Assembly: GCA_020632475.1 (NCBI GenBank)
Contig: JACKFM010000002.1
Location: forward strand, 52,501-116,500
Origin: Candidatus Omnitrophota bacterium
GTDB lineage: Bacteria; Omnitrophota; Omnitrophia; Omnitrophales; Aquincolibacteriaceae
DNA length: 64,000 nucleotides
Direction: 5' to 3'
Shown here: piece after piece, positions 16,744 to 26,083 of the stretch
How the letters are laid out: every line of letters starts with the position of its first letter
Position numbering within the stretch: the first letter of the stretch is position 1
Notes under the pieces: model-generated
Databases searched by the model: none
Told to the model about the DNA's origin: nothing
Seen by the model: the letters and a program-made list of their open reading frames with translations, nothing else
Translations under genes and position numbers: made by a program

Positions 16744-17349
16744 TTAGGGTAATGGCTCCGTAACCGTTTCTGCCTCAGCCTCAGTAAGATCGACAACTTC
16801 CGCGGGTTCTTTAACATCCCGTTCTGTTTCCCACTGCTCCTTAACCGCGGCCTGCGTGATCAGAATTCTCTCAAGGTAGCGGAGCTCATTATACAATAGG
16901 CTGTCTAATGGACAAGTTTGATTTTTATCCATTTTAATCATATATTTCCGGCCCGATATGCTGGAACCGGTGGCAATCAACCGGATAAAGTCTTCAGCCG
17001 TATGTACGTTTTGTTTCTTGCGGAGATATTTCCATCGCAAATGCATCATGGCACGAACGCCTCCATAGACTTCCCCGTTGCGGATAAACTGAATCTGTGA
17101 CATTTGTACACGTTCAAGCAAATATTGAATTTTTAAATCTTCGATGTCGGGTGATTCGGGATAGGCTTCAAGCAGCCGGTTGAATATTTTGATTTTATGC
17201 AAATCGGGTGACTCGCTAAGCAGCATACCGGAGGAAGATGAGGTGGATTCGGGATGTTGATGCGTCTTCGCAGCGCATCCGGCACATAAAATTAAGATTA
17301 AAGCAAATATTCCCTTACTCAAAAGAATCCGGCGGCATTCGGTTTTCAT
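16744..17349 (-). CDS. DUF5329-like lipoprotein
   Basis: A 201-residue lipoprotein. A hydrophobic leader ends in the lipobox LCAGC (Cys25). The central part (about 60-165) matches my memory of DUF5329: FIRNGEVY, then an HLRWKY segment, then AEDFIRLIATGSSISGRKY. The C-terminal tail is acidic and rich in Glu/Thr. Function is unknown. It overlaps the NTT-like gene by 4 bp and the barrel gene follows 6 bp later, so all three are one operon. Confidence 0.7.
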   Translation of the reverse strand: MKTECRRILLSKGIFALILILCAGCAAKTHQHPESTSSSSGMLLSESPDLHKIKIFNRLLEAYPESPDIEDLKIQYLLERVQMSQIQFIRNGEVYGGVRAMMHLRWKYLRKKQNVHTAEDFIRLIATGSSISGRKYMIKMDKNQTCPLDSLLYNELRYLERILITQAAVKEQWETERDVKEPAEVVDLTEAEAETVTEPLP

Positions 17350-19688
17350 GATTGCTTTAAAAAAGATAAGTTGGCATGGCTTAGGATTGCATCCAAGTCC
17401 TTAAACTCTTGCTGCATGCCGAATTCGAAAATAAAAAAAAGCCCGGCGATCAGTGTCCATTGATCGCCGAAACTGATACAATCTTTAACCGACTCTAAAA
17501 TTTTTATGTTCCAAGAGCGGTTTACCCGTTCCTCCAAAACCGGCCGTATGCATTTCAGCATATCTTTATCGATGGTGTGCAGTAAAAGCTCCACCGCATG
17601 AGCCCTTGCAGCACCCTCTTTGCTCTGCCGGATACGCGAAGACAAGATGCTCATCTTTTCATGCGGATAAATTAATCCCAGCAAATCAAAAATCCTTTCC
17701 AGAGCTTCCTCTCGAAGAGCCTGCAGCAAAATGCCTAAAGAGCGGGTTTGGGGATCGCTTTTCTTGCGCTCATAATAACTCCGCATGGCCGCCATGGTTT
17801 GATAGATCAAACTCTCGCGAATCAACGCCTGGCGAATCTCTGAGCGGTCTACGGTAATTTCCGGACTCTTGGTATAAATAAGGACGAGCGTCTGAATCAT
17901 TTGTGAGCGTAGTTCATTAGAGTTCACCGATTTTAAAATACACAATAATTTTGCTGCTGTTTGCCGCTGTGGATAACACGCAAATAAACTTAAAACTCTT
18001 TTTTGCGCAGGTAAATTTTCGGGACCGGATAACAAAACCTCCTCCAACCATGCAAAATCTTCAAAAAAAGCTTTACTGCCGGGGGATGTTTCTGTAGGCG
18101 CAAGAAGATTTTCAATCAAACGGTTTTCTAAGGCTTCCAACTCTCGGTCCCACGGCGACGGAGTATTTTCAGAGGCCTCGGGTGCAAAAGCCGTCATCTG
18201 CTGCCGGGTAATATCCATATTGCTTCCCGACCGGGAATAAATCAAATAGGCCATGGATGCCAGTTTGCGCTGTAGCGTGGAATGATGTTCCATAAACGGT
18301 TCCATCTGAGCCAACGCATTTTCATGATAAAGGCATTGCATAACACTTAACGGTGAGCCTTGGGAGGAGGTCTCAGCGCCGGCAGAATTGCCGTGATCTA
18401 AGTGATCCAAAACGCTTTGGCGAAGCATTCCGGCATATCCTCCTTTTAACTTCCATGCAACCAGAAACCAGACCGGAATAATAAAAAGAACTAATAATCC
18501 CAGCTTGACGTCAGACAGCCCTAAAAGAGGGGCCATCACAGCAATATAAACTCCGCCAAGGCTCTTGGCCAGCCGGTAGCCCAGCATATCGATCACCGGT
18601 TTGACCCGGTAACGGGTCTTGGGTTGAACCGGAAGATACAACACTTCACGCGAAGCTTGTTGAATAGAATAATTGGTGCTGCCGTCAAAGGCTTTCAAAA
18701 AAATACTCGCGGATAATGCCGTGACAGCCGTCGTTCCGAGTGCGCCGAATAACAGGCCTACCGGCAAGATCCACAAAGCAATACCGACACCTAAATACCG
18801 TAAAACTAATCCGGTTGCAAAAAATTGCATACAAAACGAAAGCGCGTTTAAGAAACTAAAGAATCCCCCATAAAAAGAGGTCCGGGCGTCCTTGCCGTGG
18901 ATACTCATTTCTACCATTCCGTTAAATTGATTATCCACAACGGTTGAAGCAATTTTAGCAAACATAATTAACGCTAAGATCATTAACAAATAGGAAGATC
19001 CCATTAAAAGTTTTTTGCCTGACGGCGTATTTTCTTCCGTCGCCTTGCCGGCCCGTTGATCCTCTTCTGCCGGAACCAGGTGTTTCCAGCACATCATCAC
19101 TAAAACATTGCACAATAAAATCATTCCCGCGATGACATAAAGAAGATTTTCGGTACCCACAATGCCGACTAATTGACGCGTTAAAATGCCGCCCAGCACA
19201 CCCCCCAGACTTCCGCCGCTTAGAATCACTCCGAATAACCGTTTGGCTTCGCCCGGATTAAAAATATCATTGGCAAAGGTAAAAAACTGTGTGGTCATGA
19301 TGATGGAATAGGAAGATGCCCAAACATAAAAAAGGGCCGAAAGATAGGGAACCTTGGCCTTAAAAAGCATTCTGAAAAGCATCAGGCTCAGAATACATAA
19401 GAGCAAAACACCGTTATAGAGTTGTTTGCGGGTAACCCTTTTTGAGAACTGCACAAAAAGCCAGACAACTCCGATCAAAAATACGCCCTCGCCCATATAA
19501 ACATATCTGAGGTTTTCGGCTCCAAGCTCATCGAGAAAAAGCGAATTACGAACCGGTTTTAACATCCAGATCGTGGCGATAATAAAAAAGAAATAAATAA
19601 ACATCACCCACGTCTTGGTTCGCTCGCCGGGACGGATATCCAGTATCGATCCAGCCCATGCAAAAAAACGATTTATTCCCGTATCCAT
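17346..19688 (-). CDS. NTT-type (ATP/ADP translocase-like) carrier with C-terminal HEAT-like region
   Basis: A 780-residue protein. Residues 1-420 hold about twelve transmembrane segments in the TLC/NTT arrangement, with the early conserved stretch MLKPVRNSLFLDELGAENLR and later the motif FKAFDGSTNYSIQQASREVLYLP, both typical of nucleotide translocases. The remaining 350 residues are soluble helical repeats like HEAT units. Non-endosymbiont NTT homologues with HEAT-like tails are known, and their substrates are mostly undetermined. It is the first gene of the envelope operon. Movement of ATP, ADP or another nucleotide is inference from family. Confidence 0.82.
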   Translation of the reverse strand: MDTGINRFFAWAGSILDIRPGERTKTWVMFIYFFFIIATIWMLKPVRNSLFLDELGAENLRYVYMGEGVFLIGVVWLFVQFSKRVTRKQLYNGVLLLCILSLMLFRMLFKAKVPYLSALFYVWASSYSIIMTTQFFTFANDIFNPGEAKRLFGVILSGGSLGGVLGGILTRQLVGIVGTENLLYVIAGMILLCNVLVMMCWKHLVPAEEDQRAGKATEENTPSGKKLLMGSSYLLMILALIMFAKIASTVVDNQFNGMVEMSIHGKDARTSFYGGFFSFLNALSFCMQFFATGLVLRYLGVGIALWILPVGLLFGALGTTAVTALSASIFLKAFDGSTNYSIQQASREVLYLPVQPKTRYRVKPVIDMLGYRLAKSLGGVYIAVMAPLLGLSDVKLGLLVLFIIPVWFLVAWKLKGGYAGMLRQSVLDHLDHGNSAGAETSSQGSPLSVMQCLYHENALAQMEPFMEHHSTLQRKLASMAYLIYSRSGSNMDITRQQMTAFAPEASENTPSPWDRELEALENRLIENLLAPTETSPGSKAFFEDFAWLEEVLLSGPENLPAQKRVLSLFACYPQRQTAAKLLCILKSVNSNELRSQMIQTLVLIYTKSPEITVDRSEIRQALIRESLIYQTMAAMRSYYERKKSDPQTRSLGILLQALREEALERIFDLLGLIYPHEKMSILSSRIRQSKEGAARAHAVELLLHTIDKDMLKCIRPVLEERVNRSWNIKILESVKDCISFGDQWTLIAGLFFIFEFGMQQEFKDLDAILSHANLSFLKQS

Positions 19689-19691
19689 TTC

Positions 19692-20102
19692 TTACTCATG
19701 CTCTTCCCGGATAAAGGCATCCTCTATCCATTTAAGTTGCGGTTCCAAATTCTCCGGCCAGGTAATTGCCGCAACAGCAAAACAAACCTGTTTGCCGGTC
19801 TGCCCGGTTTCTTTTAAATACCACTCGGCCAGACGCATTAATTTGTCCTGTTTTCTTTTACCGACCGCTTCTTGGGGCGTGCCGAAACTCCAATCCGATC
19901 TGGTTTTAACTTCGACAAAAATAATTTTATCATTCCTGCGACAAATCAAGTCAATTTCGCCCAAAGGGCATCTGAAATTTTTTTCAAGAATTTGAAGTCC
20001 ATTCCGTACGGCATAGGCTGAGGCCACAATTTCCCCTCTACGGCCAAGCGGAAAAGAAAAAATCTCTTCGTCCGTTTGAACTTGATAGGGGTAAGGTTTC
20101 AT
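19692..20102 (-). CDS. yraN: YraN/UPF0102 family nuclease-fold protein
   Basis: A 136-residue protein of the restriction-endonuclease-like fold: GEIVASAYAVRNGLQILEKN, then GEIDLICRRNDKIIFVEVK carrying the Asp and the ExK active-site elements. The cellular role is not firmly established (a recombination/repair link is proposed). It overlaps rnhB by 4 bp, a common gene order with rnhB, rplS and trmD. Confidence 0.92.
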   Translation of the reverse strand: MKPYPYQVQTDEEIFSFPLGRRGEIVASAYAVRNGLQILEKNFRCPLGEIDLICRRNDKIIFVEVKTRSDWSFGTPQEAVGKRKQDKLMRLAEWYLKETGQTGKQVCFAVAAITWPENLEPQLKWIEDAFIREEHE

Positions 20103-20785
20103 CTGTTCAGGGCCGTTTCAGACTTTAAAATTTTTTTTGGGAAAAGATCGGCTACCGGCGAAAAACTTCTCCGATGCACAGGTGATGGACCGTGGCATCT
20201 GAGCGCATGGACGTGTGAGGCGGTGGCATAACCCTTGTGTTTTTGAAATCCGTATTGCGGATAAATTCCGGCAAGATGCTCCATCCAGAAGTCACGGTAG
20301 ACCTTAGCAATAATGGAAGCTGCCGCAATGCTGGCAGACTGTTGATCACCGCGGATAATAGCTTTTTGAGGTAGGGGAATATCCAGATGAAGGTTTCCGT
20401 CGATCAAAACCTTATCGGGAGTATGGGTTAAATTTAAAACAGCCCTTTTCATTGCAAGCCTTGTTGCCTGATAAATGTTGACTGTATCAATTTCAACTTC
20501 ATGGGCTACACCTATGCCCACAAGGGCCTTTCGGCATATTTCCCAAAATAATCTCTGACGCGTCTTATGCGATAACTTTTTAGAATCGTTGATTTTTTGA
20601 ACGGCTGCTCCCGGAAAAAAAATAACCGCCCCAGCCACAACCGGGCCGGCCAAGGGACCTCTGCCTGCCTCGTCGACACCGGCCAAAATCTCAGAAGGGC
20701 TTTCCTTTTCATTTTGATCGAATCGGCTGAACGAAAGGCTGTCGCGACTAGAGCCCAAACCCCGTGTTTTTTTTCGCACCCTCAT
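20099..20785 (-). CDS. rnhB: Ribonuclease HII
   Basis: Removes ribonucleotides misincorporated in DNA. 228 residues. The motif AGVDEAGRGPLAGPVVAGAV holds the DEAGRG active-site acids (about residues 37-42). KVLIDGN and the later SIIAKVYRD motif follow. The N-terminal 30 residues before the catalytic core are hydrophilic and unusual in length, so a start closer to the core is possible. It is cotranscribed with rplS upstream (9-bp gap) and yraN downstream. Confidence 0.96.
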   Translation of the reverse strand: MRVRKKTRGLGSSRDSLSFSRFDQNEKESPSEILAGVDEAGRGPLAGPVVAGAVIFFPGAAVQKINDSKKLSHKTRQRLFWEICRKALVGIGVAHEVEIDTVNIYQATRLAMKRAVLNLTHTPDKVLIDGNLHLDIPLPQKAIIRGDQQSASIAAASIIAKVYRDFWMEHLAGIYPQYGFQKHKGYATASHVHALRCHGPSPVHRRSFSPVADLFPKKILKSETALNR

Positions 20786-20794
20786 TAAAGACGG

Positions 20795-21103
20795 TTATTT
20801 TTTGCGAAGATTATACAACTTAGAGCGACGACTTTTCCCCTTCTGAACAACGTCAATTTTTTCAAGCGACGGTGAATAGAGAGGAAATATTTTCTCTACG
20901 ATATCCCCATGCGTTTCTTTAATCACACTAAAGCTGGCATTCGAACCACGGCCACGGCGGCGAATACAAACGCCTTCAAAAACCTGAACGCGGGTCTTAT
21001 CCCCTTCTTTAACGCGAATATGCACCTTTAACGTATCGCCCACGCGAAATTCGGGCATTTTTTTCTTTACGATTTCTTTTTCAAGAGTTTCTAACGCTTT
21101 CAC
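20795..21103 (-). CDS. rplS: 50S ribosomal protein L19
   Basis: A 102-residue L19 with FRVGDTLKVHIRVKEGDKTR, the RVQVFEGVCIRRRGRG block and the final FPLYSPSLEKI segment. L19 sits at the 30S-50S interface. It is slightly shorter than E. coli L19 (115) but complete. A GGAGG ribosome site precedes the ATG. It lies downstream of trmD, the usual order. Confidence 0.97.
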   Translation of the reverse strand: MKALETLEKEIVKKKMPEFRVGDTLKVHIRVKEGDKTRVQVFEGVCIRRRGRGSNASFSVIKETHGDIVEKIFPLYSPSLEKIDVVQKGKSRRSKLYNLRKK

Positions 21104-21172
21104 TTTATCCTCCTTCTTAAAAGATCAAATGTCAAAAGGCAGATATCAAAAAGCTTTTCGCTTTAAGTCCTG

Positions 21173-21889
21173 CTATATGATCTTTGATTTTTGACTTTTC
21201 AATAAATCAGGGCGTCTTTTTTTTGTTATTTTTCGAGCTTCGTGTCGACGCCAGAGATCAACATCTCGATGATTCCCGGACAACAGAATTTCCGGAACCG
21301 TCCACCCCCGGTATTCTCTCGGCCGCGTATACTGAGGGTACTCCAGCATATTCGACTGAAAACTTTCGTCTTTGACCGACTCGGTATTACCCAAAATACC
21401 GGGCAGAAGTCTTATCACGGCCTCCATCACGCATAAGGCCGGAACCTCTCCGCCCATGGTGACAAAATCACCGATAGAGATTTCTTCATCCACTAAATGA
21501 TCATGCACCCGTTGGTCAATGCCTTCATAATGTCCGGTAAGAAAAATCAGTCGCTTTTTACCCGCCAGGCGTTTGGCTGTTTTCTGATTAAAAGGCCTGC
21601 CCCTGGGGTCCATGAGAACAACCCACCCTTTGGGTTCTTTCTTTTTATGCGGTCCTGATTTTTTTCGAATATCTTCCAGACATTCAAAAAACGGTTCGGG
21701 CTTCATCAGCATCCCCGCCCCACCTCCGTAAGGTTTATCATCCACGGTTCGATGGCGGTCATGCGTATACTTCCTAAGATCATGCACCCTGATCTTAACT
21801 TTGCCTTTATCCTGGGCTTTTTTTAAAAGCGATTCCTGAATAGGTGCCTTAATGATCCCGGGGAAAATAGTAACGACATCAATAAGCAT
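21173..21889 (-). CDS. trmD: tRNA (guanine-37-N1)-methyltransferase
   Basis: Makes m1G37 in tRNA and prevents frameshifting. 238 residues. It has the SPOUT-class deep-knot motifs PYGGGAGMLMKPEPF, LTGHYEGIDQRV and SIGDFVTMGGEVPALC, and the C-terminal LLSGNHRDVDLWRR. Complete. It normally follows rimM, but here the upstream gene is rpsP, with a 152-bp gap that contains repeat copy G. Confidence 0.97.
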   Translation of the reverse strand: MLIDVVTIFPGIIKAPIQESLLKKAQDKGKVKIRVHDLRKYTHDRHRTVDDKPYGGGAGMLMKPEPFFECLEDIRKKSGPHKKKEPKGWVVLMDPRGRPFNQKTAKRLAGKKRLIFLTGHYEGIDQRVHDHLVDEEISIGDFVTMGGEVPALCVMEAVIRLLPGILGNTESVKDESFQSNMLEYPQYTRPREYRGWTVPEILLSGNHRDVDLWRRHEARKITKKRRPDLLKSQKSKII

Positions 21890-21928
21890 GCAGATTCCGC
21901 ATCCGTTTTACATTTATGGCTGGTGCCT

Positions 21929-22009
21929 CTAGTACCGTCTGACATTTGATTTTATCGGTAGACAGTACAGTGCCGCAGACCCATAAAATTAATTGTCACA
22001 CAGCACTAG
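21929..22009. repeat. CTAG-bounded repeat, copy G (81 bp, single long hairpin)
   Basis: It starts CTAGTACCGTCTGACA and ends TGTCACACAGCACTAG, and the two halves pair over almost the whole length (TTTGATTTTATCGGT against the complement of CCATAAAATTAAT). The left half resembles that of copy B. Flanking CATTTATGGC (21911-21920) and GCCATAAATG (22009-22018) form a further inverted pair. It lies between rpsP and trmD. Confidence 0.75.
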
Positions 22010-22041
22010 CCATAAATGAAAAACACCTTTAACGTTCCTGT

Positions 22042-22299
22042 TTATTTTGCTTTTTTTTCTTTACGACCGGAACGTTTAACGAGGCTTTTAACCGAAGCAC
22101 TCGGCTGCGCGCCTTTGGAAATCCAGTAATCAAACCTTTCACGTTTGATCGTGATCTTTTCATCAGCAGGCCGCGGATTGTAAGATCCGATTTCTTCGAT
22201 AAAACGGCCGTCGCGCGGCATCTTCACATCACTGACGACAATACGCCACTGAGCATTATTTTTGTTTCCAAATCTTTTTAATCTTATTTTTACCGCCAA
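22042..22299 (-). CDS. rpsP: 30S ribosomal protein S16
   Basis: An 85-residue S16 with the standard N-terminus MAVKIRLKRFGNKNNAQWRI and the following DGRFIEEIGSYNP, then WISKGAQPSASVKSL. A lysine-rich tail closes it. An AGGAGG site precedes the ATG. It starts the rpsP-trmD-rplS-rnhB-yraN string. Confidence 0.97.
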   Translation of the reverse strand: MAVKIRLKRFGNKNNAQWRIVVSDVKMPRDGRFIEEIGSYNPRPADEKITIKRERFDYWISKGAQPSASVKSLVKRSGRKEKKAK

Positions 22300-22390
22300 T
22301 TTCTTTTCCTCCTTCTTAAATAGAATTAAAAATTATGGTACGGCTGTGCGGCATTTATATGTCACACAGTGACTCATAAATTTTTCACTC

Positions 22391-23680
22391 TTAATTATTC
22401 ATGCTTCCTTGCTTTTCCTCTTTCTCCCGGCCGATTTCGGCTCCGACAGAAAGTAATTTATTTTCTAACCGGTCATAGCCGCGGTCCAGGTGATACACTC
22501 TGTGTACTTCTGTTTTCCCTTCCGCAACAAGCCCGGCAATCACCAGGGCCGCACTGGCTCTCAAATCCGATGCCATGACAGGTGCCCCGCTTAATCTTTT
22601 AACTCCATGAACGATAGCCCGGGCACCTTCCAGGTAAATCTTTGCGCCCATGCGGTTTAATTCGCTGACATGCATAAACCGGTCAGGGTAAATCTTTTCA
22701 CTAATTACGCTTATTCCCGGCGTAATGGACATTAAGGCCATCATCTGTGCCTGTAAATCTGTCGCAAACCCGGGATAAGGCAGCGTTGTGACATCGACCG
22801 GTTTTAGCGGTTTTCTCCGTCTAATGCGGATCGAGCTTTTTGTCTGATCAACCAAGACTCCGGCTTGTTTCAGTTTATCGATCATCGCGGTTTGATACTC
22901 AGGGGCGATCTGTCGGATTAATACGTCGCCACCAGTCATCGCCGCAGCGGCCATATATGTTCCGCCTTCAATTCGGTCACTGATGATTCTGTGCCGGCTG
23001 CCACGCAGTTTCGAGACGCCTTCAATTTCTATACGCGGAGATCCTTCCCCGCGAATTTTGGCTCCCATTTTACGCAAATAAACCGCCAGATCCGTAATCT
23101 CCGGTTCACAGGCAGCGCAATGAATGGTCGTCTTTCCCCTCACCAGCACCGCAGCCATCAAAACATTTGCAGTGGCCAATACGGATGACCCGAAAGCCCC
23201 GCCTAAATAAATCTCACCGCCCTTTAACCTCTTTTTGGCACGCGCAACCACATATCCATGCCGGATTTTGATCTCGGCCCCAAGCGCTTCAAAACCTTTC
23301 AAATGTAAATCAATCGGCCTAGCCCCGATCACGCATCCGCCGGGCATGGACACTTCCCCGTAACCCATCCGCGCCAAGAGAGGCCCCAACACACACACAG
23401 ACGCCCGCATGGTGCTGACCAAATCATAAGGCGCTTTCGGACATAGATCTTTGGCCGGTTTCACAAAAAGCGTATGCCTCTGAAACCGGACTTCTGCTCC
23501 CAATGCCTGCAGCAGTTTTATCATCGTCTGAATGTCGCGTAAATCCGGAACGTTTTCAATGATCGATTCTTCTTTTGAAAGAAGAGTGGCTGCCATAATC
23601 GGCAACGCCGAATTTTTTGCTCCGGAAAGAGAGATGCTTCCGTAAAGCTTTTTCCCTCCGGAAATAACGATTTTATCCAT
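22391..23680 (-). CDS. murA: UDP-N-acetylglucosamine 1-carboxyvinyltransferase
   Basis: First committed enzyme of peptidoglycan synthesis; transfers enolpyruvate from PEP to UDP-GlcNAc. 429 residues. It has the SLSGAKNSALPIMAATLL start and the PGGCVIGARPIDLHLKGFEAL loop carrying the catalytic (fosfomycin-target) Cys. The C-terminus has YPDRFMHVSELNRMGA, the DLRASAALVIAGLVA block and HLDRGYDRLENKL. Complete; it lies between prmC and rpsP on the same strand. Confidence 0.97.
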   Translation of the reverse strand: MDKIVISGGKKLYGSISLSGAKNSALPIMAATLLSKEESIIENVPDLRDIQTMIKLLQALGAEVRFQRHTLFVKPAKDLCPKAPYDLVSTMRASVCVLGPLLARMGYGEVSMPGGCVIGARPIDLHLKGFEALGAEIKIRHGYVVARAKKRLKGGEIYLGGAFGSSVLATANVLMAAVLVRGKTTIHCAACEPEITDLAVYLRKMGAKIRGEGSPRIEIEGVSKLRGSRHRIISDRIEGGTYMAAAAMTGGDVLIRQIAPEYQTAMIDKLKQAGVLVDQTKSSIRIRRRKPLKPVDVTTLPYPGFATDLQAQMMALMSITPGISVISEKIYPDRFMHVSELNRMGAKIYLEGARAIVHGVKRLSGAPVMASDLRASAALVIAGLVAEGKTEVHRVYHLDRGYDRLENKLLSVGAEIGREKEEKQGSMNN

Positions 23681-23735
23681 TTAACAACCGTAAATCATGA
23701 TGGTTGATTCGATTCACAAAAAACCGAATAAAAGG

Positions 23736-24611
23736 TTATCGATTTGCCATAATGACGCGCTCGATGCCGGCATAATCGTTAAAAATCTTTATTGCTTTAA
23801 ATCCTTTGTGCTGCAACAGCTCCATCACTTGCGCAGCTTGTCCGGCTCCCAACTCTAAAAAAATCGTTCCCCCCGCTTTCAAATGAAGGGAGGCTTCTTC
23901 AAGAATGCGCCGGTAAAAAACTAACCCATCCTCTCCGCCATCCAGAGCAAGCACGGGTTCGCGCCTGACCTCTTCCTGGAGATTGGGGATTTCAGCTTGT
24001 ACAATATAAGGAGGATTAGAGACGATCACATCCCATTGCCTTCCTTTTATATTCAAAAACAAATCCGACTGAATTAATTCTATTCTTTTTTGCAGCCGGT
24101 ACTTCTCAATATTCTTCCGGGCAACATCTAAAGCCTTATCCGAGACATCGACTGCAACCGCGCAGGCATTCGGAAAATACCCTAAAAGCGCAATGGCAAT
24201 AGCCCCGGATCCCGTACCGATATCCAAAAAAGAAAATCGATCCTCTTTTTTAAAAGAAGACTGTTCAATAAACTTTTCAATGAGCAATTCCGTCTCGGGT
24301 CTCGGGATTAAACATCCGGGCCCGATGTTGAGAATTTCATCCCAAAAATAAACCTGTCCGGTCAAATAGGCGGCCGGCATACCTTCACTGCGTCTGCGGA
24401 TTAATTCCTGATATTTTTGTTTTTCTTTTTCAGAAACGATCTCCGCCGGATCGGTATAAAAATCACTTTTTTTCCGTCCGGTCACATAAGCCAATAACCA
24501 TTCGGCATTGGATAGGGATTCACGCTGGCCGAGACCTGAGAGTTCTTCTTTTCCCCACAAAAGAAGATCCCGCAGTGAATCCCTACCCTGATTTAAGTCT
24601 TCCGGTGCCAT
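23736..24611 (-). CDS. prmC: Peptide chain release factor N5-glutamine methyltransferase
   Basis: Methylates the Gln of the GGQ motif in release factors. 291 residues. An N-terminal helical domain (about 1-90) precedes the methyltransferase core with FLDIGTGSGAIAIALL and the catalytic NPPY (VSNPPYIV). It lies directly after prfA, which encodes its substrate, the usual pairing. Confidence 0.95.
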   Translation of the reverse strand: MAPEDLNQGRDSLRDLLLWGKEELSGLGQRESLSNAEWLLAYVTGRKKSDFYTDPAEIVSEKEKQKYQELIRRRSEGMPAAYLTGQVYFWDEILNIGPGCLIPRPETELLIEKFIEQSSFKKEDRFSFLDIGTGSGAIAIALLGYFPNACAVAVDVSDKALDVARKNIEKYRLQKRIELIQSDLFLNIKGRQWDVIVSNPPYIVQAEIPNLQEEVRREPVLALDGGEDGLVFYRRILEEASLHLKAGGTIFLELGAGQAAQVMELLQHKGFKAIKIFNDYAGIERVIMANR

Positions 24612-24670
24612 AATCCTATAGGCCGCGCTAATTTAAAATGACGGGCACCTGATTTCAAAATCGAAACGCA

Positions 24671-25750
24671 CTAAGCCGCATCAATCAGCCGCTGCGTTCG
24701 TTCATGCCGGGCCATGGCCTGAACCATTTCGTCCAAATGGCCGTTTAAAATATCATCGAGACTATGCAAAGTCAAACCGATTCGATGGTCCGTAACCCGT
24801 TTCTCGGGAAAGTTATACGTCCTGATTTTTCCGGACCTGTCTCCGCTGCCAACCTGGCTTTTACGAACACGCGCCATCTCCTGCTGCTCCTGGGCCTGTT
24901 TCATCTCAAAAATCCTTGCCCTTAAAACGCGCATGGCCTTGGCTTTATTTTTATGCTGCGAGCGTTCATCCTGACACGACACCACAAAACCGGTCGGTAA
25001 ATGCGTAATACGCACGGCCGATTCGGTCTTATTCACATGCTGTCCGCCCGCGCCCGATGCACGAAATACGTCAATGCGCAAATCGCTGGGCTCAATACTG
25101 ATTTCTTCTTCATCCGCCTCAACAAGTACGGCTACGGTAACGGCGGAAGTATGGATGCGCCCGCTTGATTCCGTTTCCGGCACACGCTGCACGCGGTGAA
25201 TCCCGCTTTCATATTTAAAGAGCGAATAAACACTCGGTCCGCTGATACCGACGGATAATTCCTTAAAACCGCCTTTGCCGGTCACATTCGTGTCAATGAC
25301 TTCTAATTTACACCCGTGTTCAACCGCAAACCGTGAATACATCCGGTAAAGGTCGGCCGCAAAAAGCGCCGCTTCTTCACCACCGGTGCCTGCCCGGATT
25401 TCTAAAATGACGTCACGGTTACTGTTAACGTCCGATTCCTTCAGGAGCAAATCTTCAAGCTCTTCCTGATGCTTTTCCAGTTTTGCTTCAAGCTGCTCGA
25501 TTTCCTCCTGATAAAGAGCTTTCATCTCAGGGTCTTTTGAGGCTTCCGCTAAAGACTGCTGCAGCTCTTTGAGGGCAGTTTCTGTTCTTTGATAGTGTCC
25601 AAAGACCTCACCGACGGGCCTCAGAGTCGCCAGCTCTTTGGACAATTTCTGAAACTTGCCCTGATCTTTGATGACTTGAGGATCGCTCAGCTCCTGCTCA
25701 ATCGTCCCGATCCGCTCCTGGATCTTCTTGAGACGGTCCAAAAAGATCAT
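24671..25750 (-). CDS. prfA: Peptide chain release factor 1
   Basis: Terminates translation at UAA/UAG. 359 residues. Domain 2 has the RVPETESSGRIHTSAVTVAV region. The PxT-type recognition loop is present as PET in that stretch, and GAGGQHVNKTESAVRI carries the GGQ catalytic motif. Length is normal for RF1. The start overlaps the stop of rpmE by 4 bp. Confidence 0.96.
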   Translation of the reverse strand: MIFLDRLKKIQERIGTIEQELSDPQVIKDQGKFQKLSKELATLRPVGEVFGHYQRTETALKELQQSLAEASKDPEMKALYQEEIEQLEAKLEKHQEELEDLLLKESDVNSNRDVILEIRAGTGGEEAALFAADLYRMYSRFAVEHGCKLEVIDTNVTGKGGFKELSVGISGPSVYSLFKYESGIHRVQRVPETESSGRIHTSAVTVAVLVEADEEEISIEPSDLRIDVFRASGAGGQHVNKTESAVRITHLPTGFVVSCQDERSQHKNKAKAMRVLRARIFEMKQAQEQQEMARVRKSQVGSGDRSGKIRTYNFPEKRVTDHRIGLTLHSLDDILNGHLDEMVQAMARHERTQRLIDAA

Positions 25751-26040
25751 TTGGAAGCTTCTTCAACCTGTTTCTTCTTTTTGGATTTAATCGTGGGCAT
25801 TTCACCGAACTTCTTTTTAAAACGGTCAATGCGGCCGGCTGTATCCACAAACTTTTCTTTACCGGTAAAAAACGGGTGTGACGCGCTGGAAATCTGCAAT
25901 TTCACGAGCGGGTATTCCTTACCGTCTTTCCAGACAATCGTGTCATCCGTCTTAACGGTTGAACGGGTTAAAAACTCAAAATCACAGGATACATCTTTGA
26001 AAACCACTTCACGGTAATTTGGGTGAATATCTTTTTTCAT
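25747..26040 (-). CDS. rpmE2: 50S ribosomal protein L31, type B (zinc-free form)
   Basis: A 97-residue L31 with MKKDIHPNYREVVFKDVSC, then FLTRSTVKTDDTIVWKDGKE and HPFFTGKEKFVDTAGRIDRF. The paired CxxC zinc motif of type A is missing (only one Cys), which marks the zinc-independent B type. The C-terminal extension is Lys-rich. It is translationally coupled to prfA. Two hairpins precede it in the gap after rho. Confidence 0.93.
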   Translation of the reverse strand: MKKDIHPNYREVVFKDVSCDFEFLTRSTVKTDDTIVWKDGKEYPLVKLQISSASHPFFTGKEKFVDTAGRIDRFKKKFGEMPTIKSKKKKQVEEASK

Positions 26041-26083
26041 TTTGTTTTCTCCTCAATTCAATTTTTTTGTGTCCGCTGCTCTC

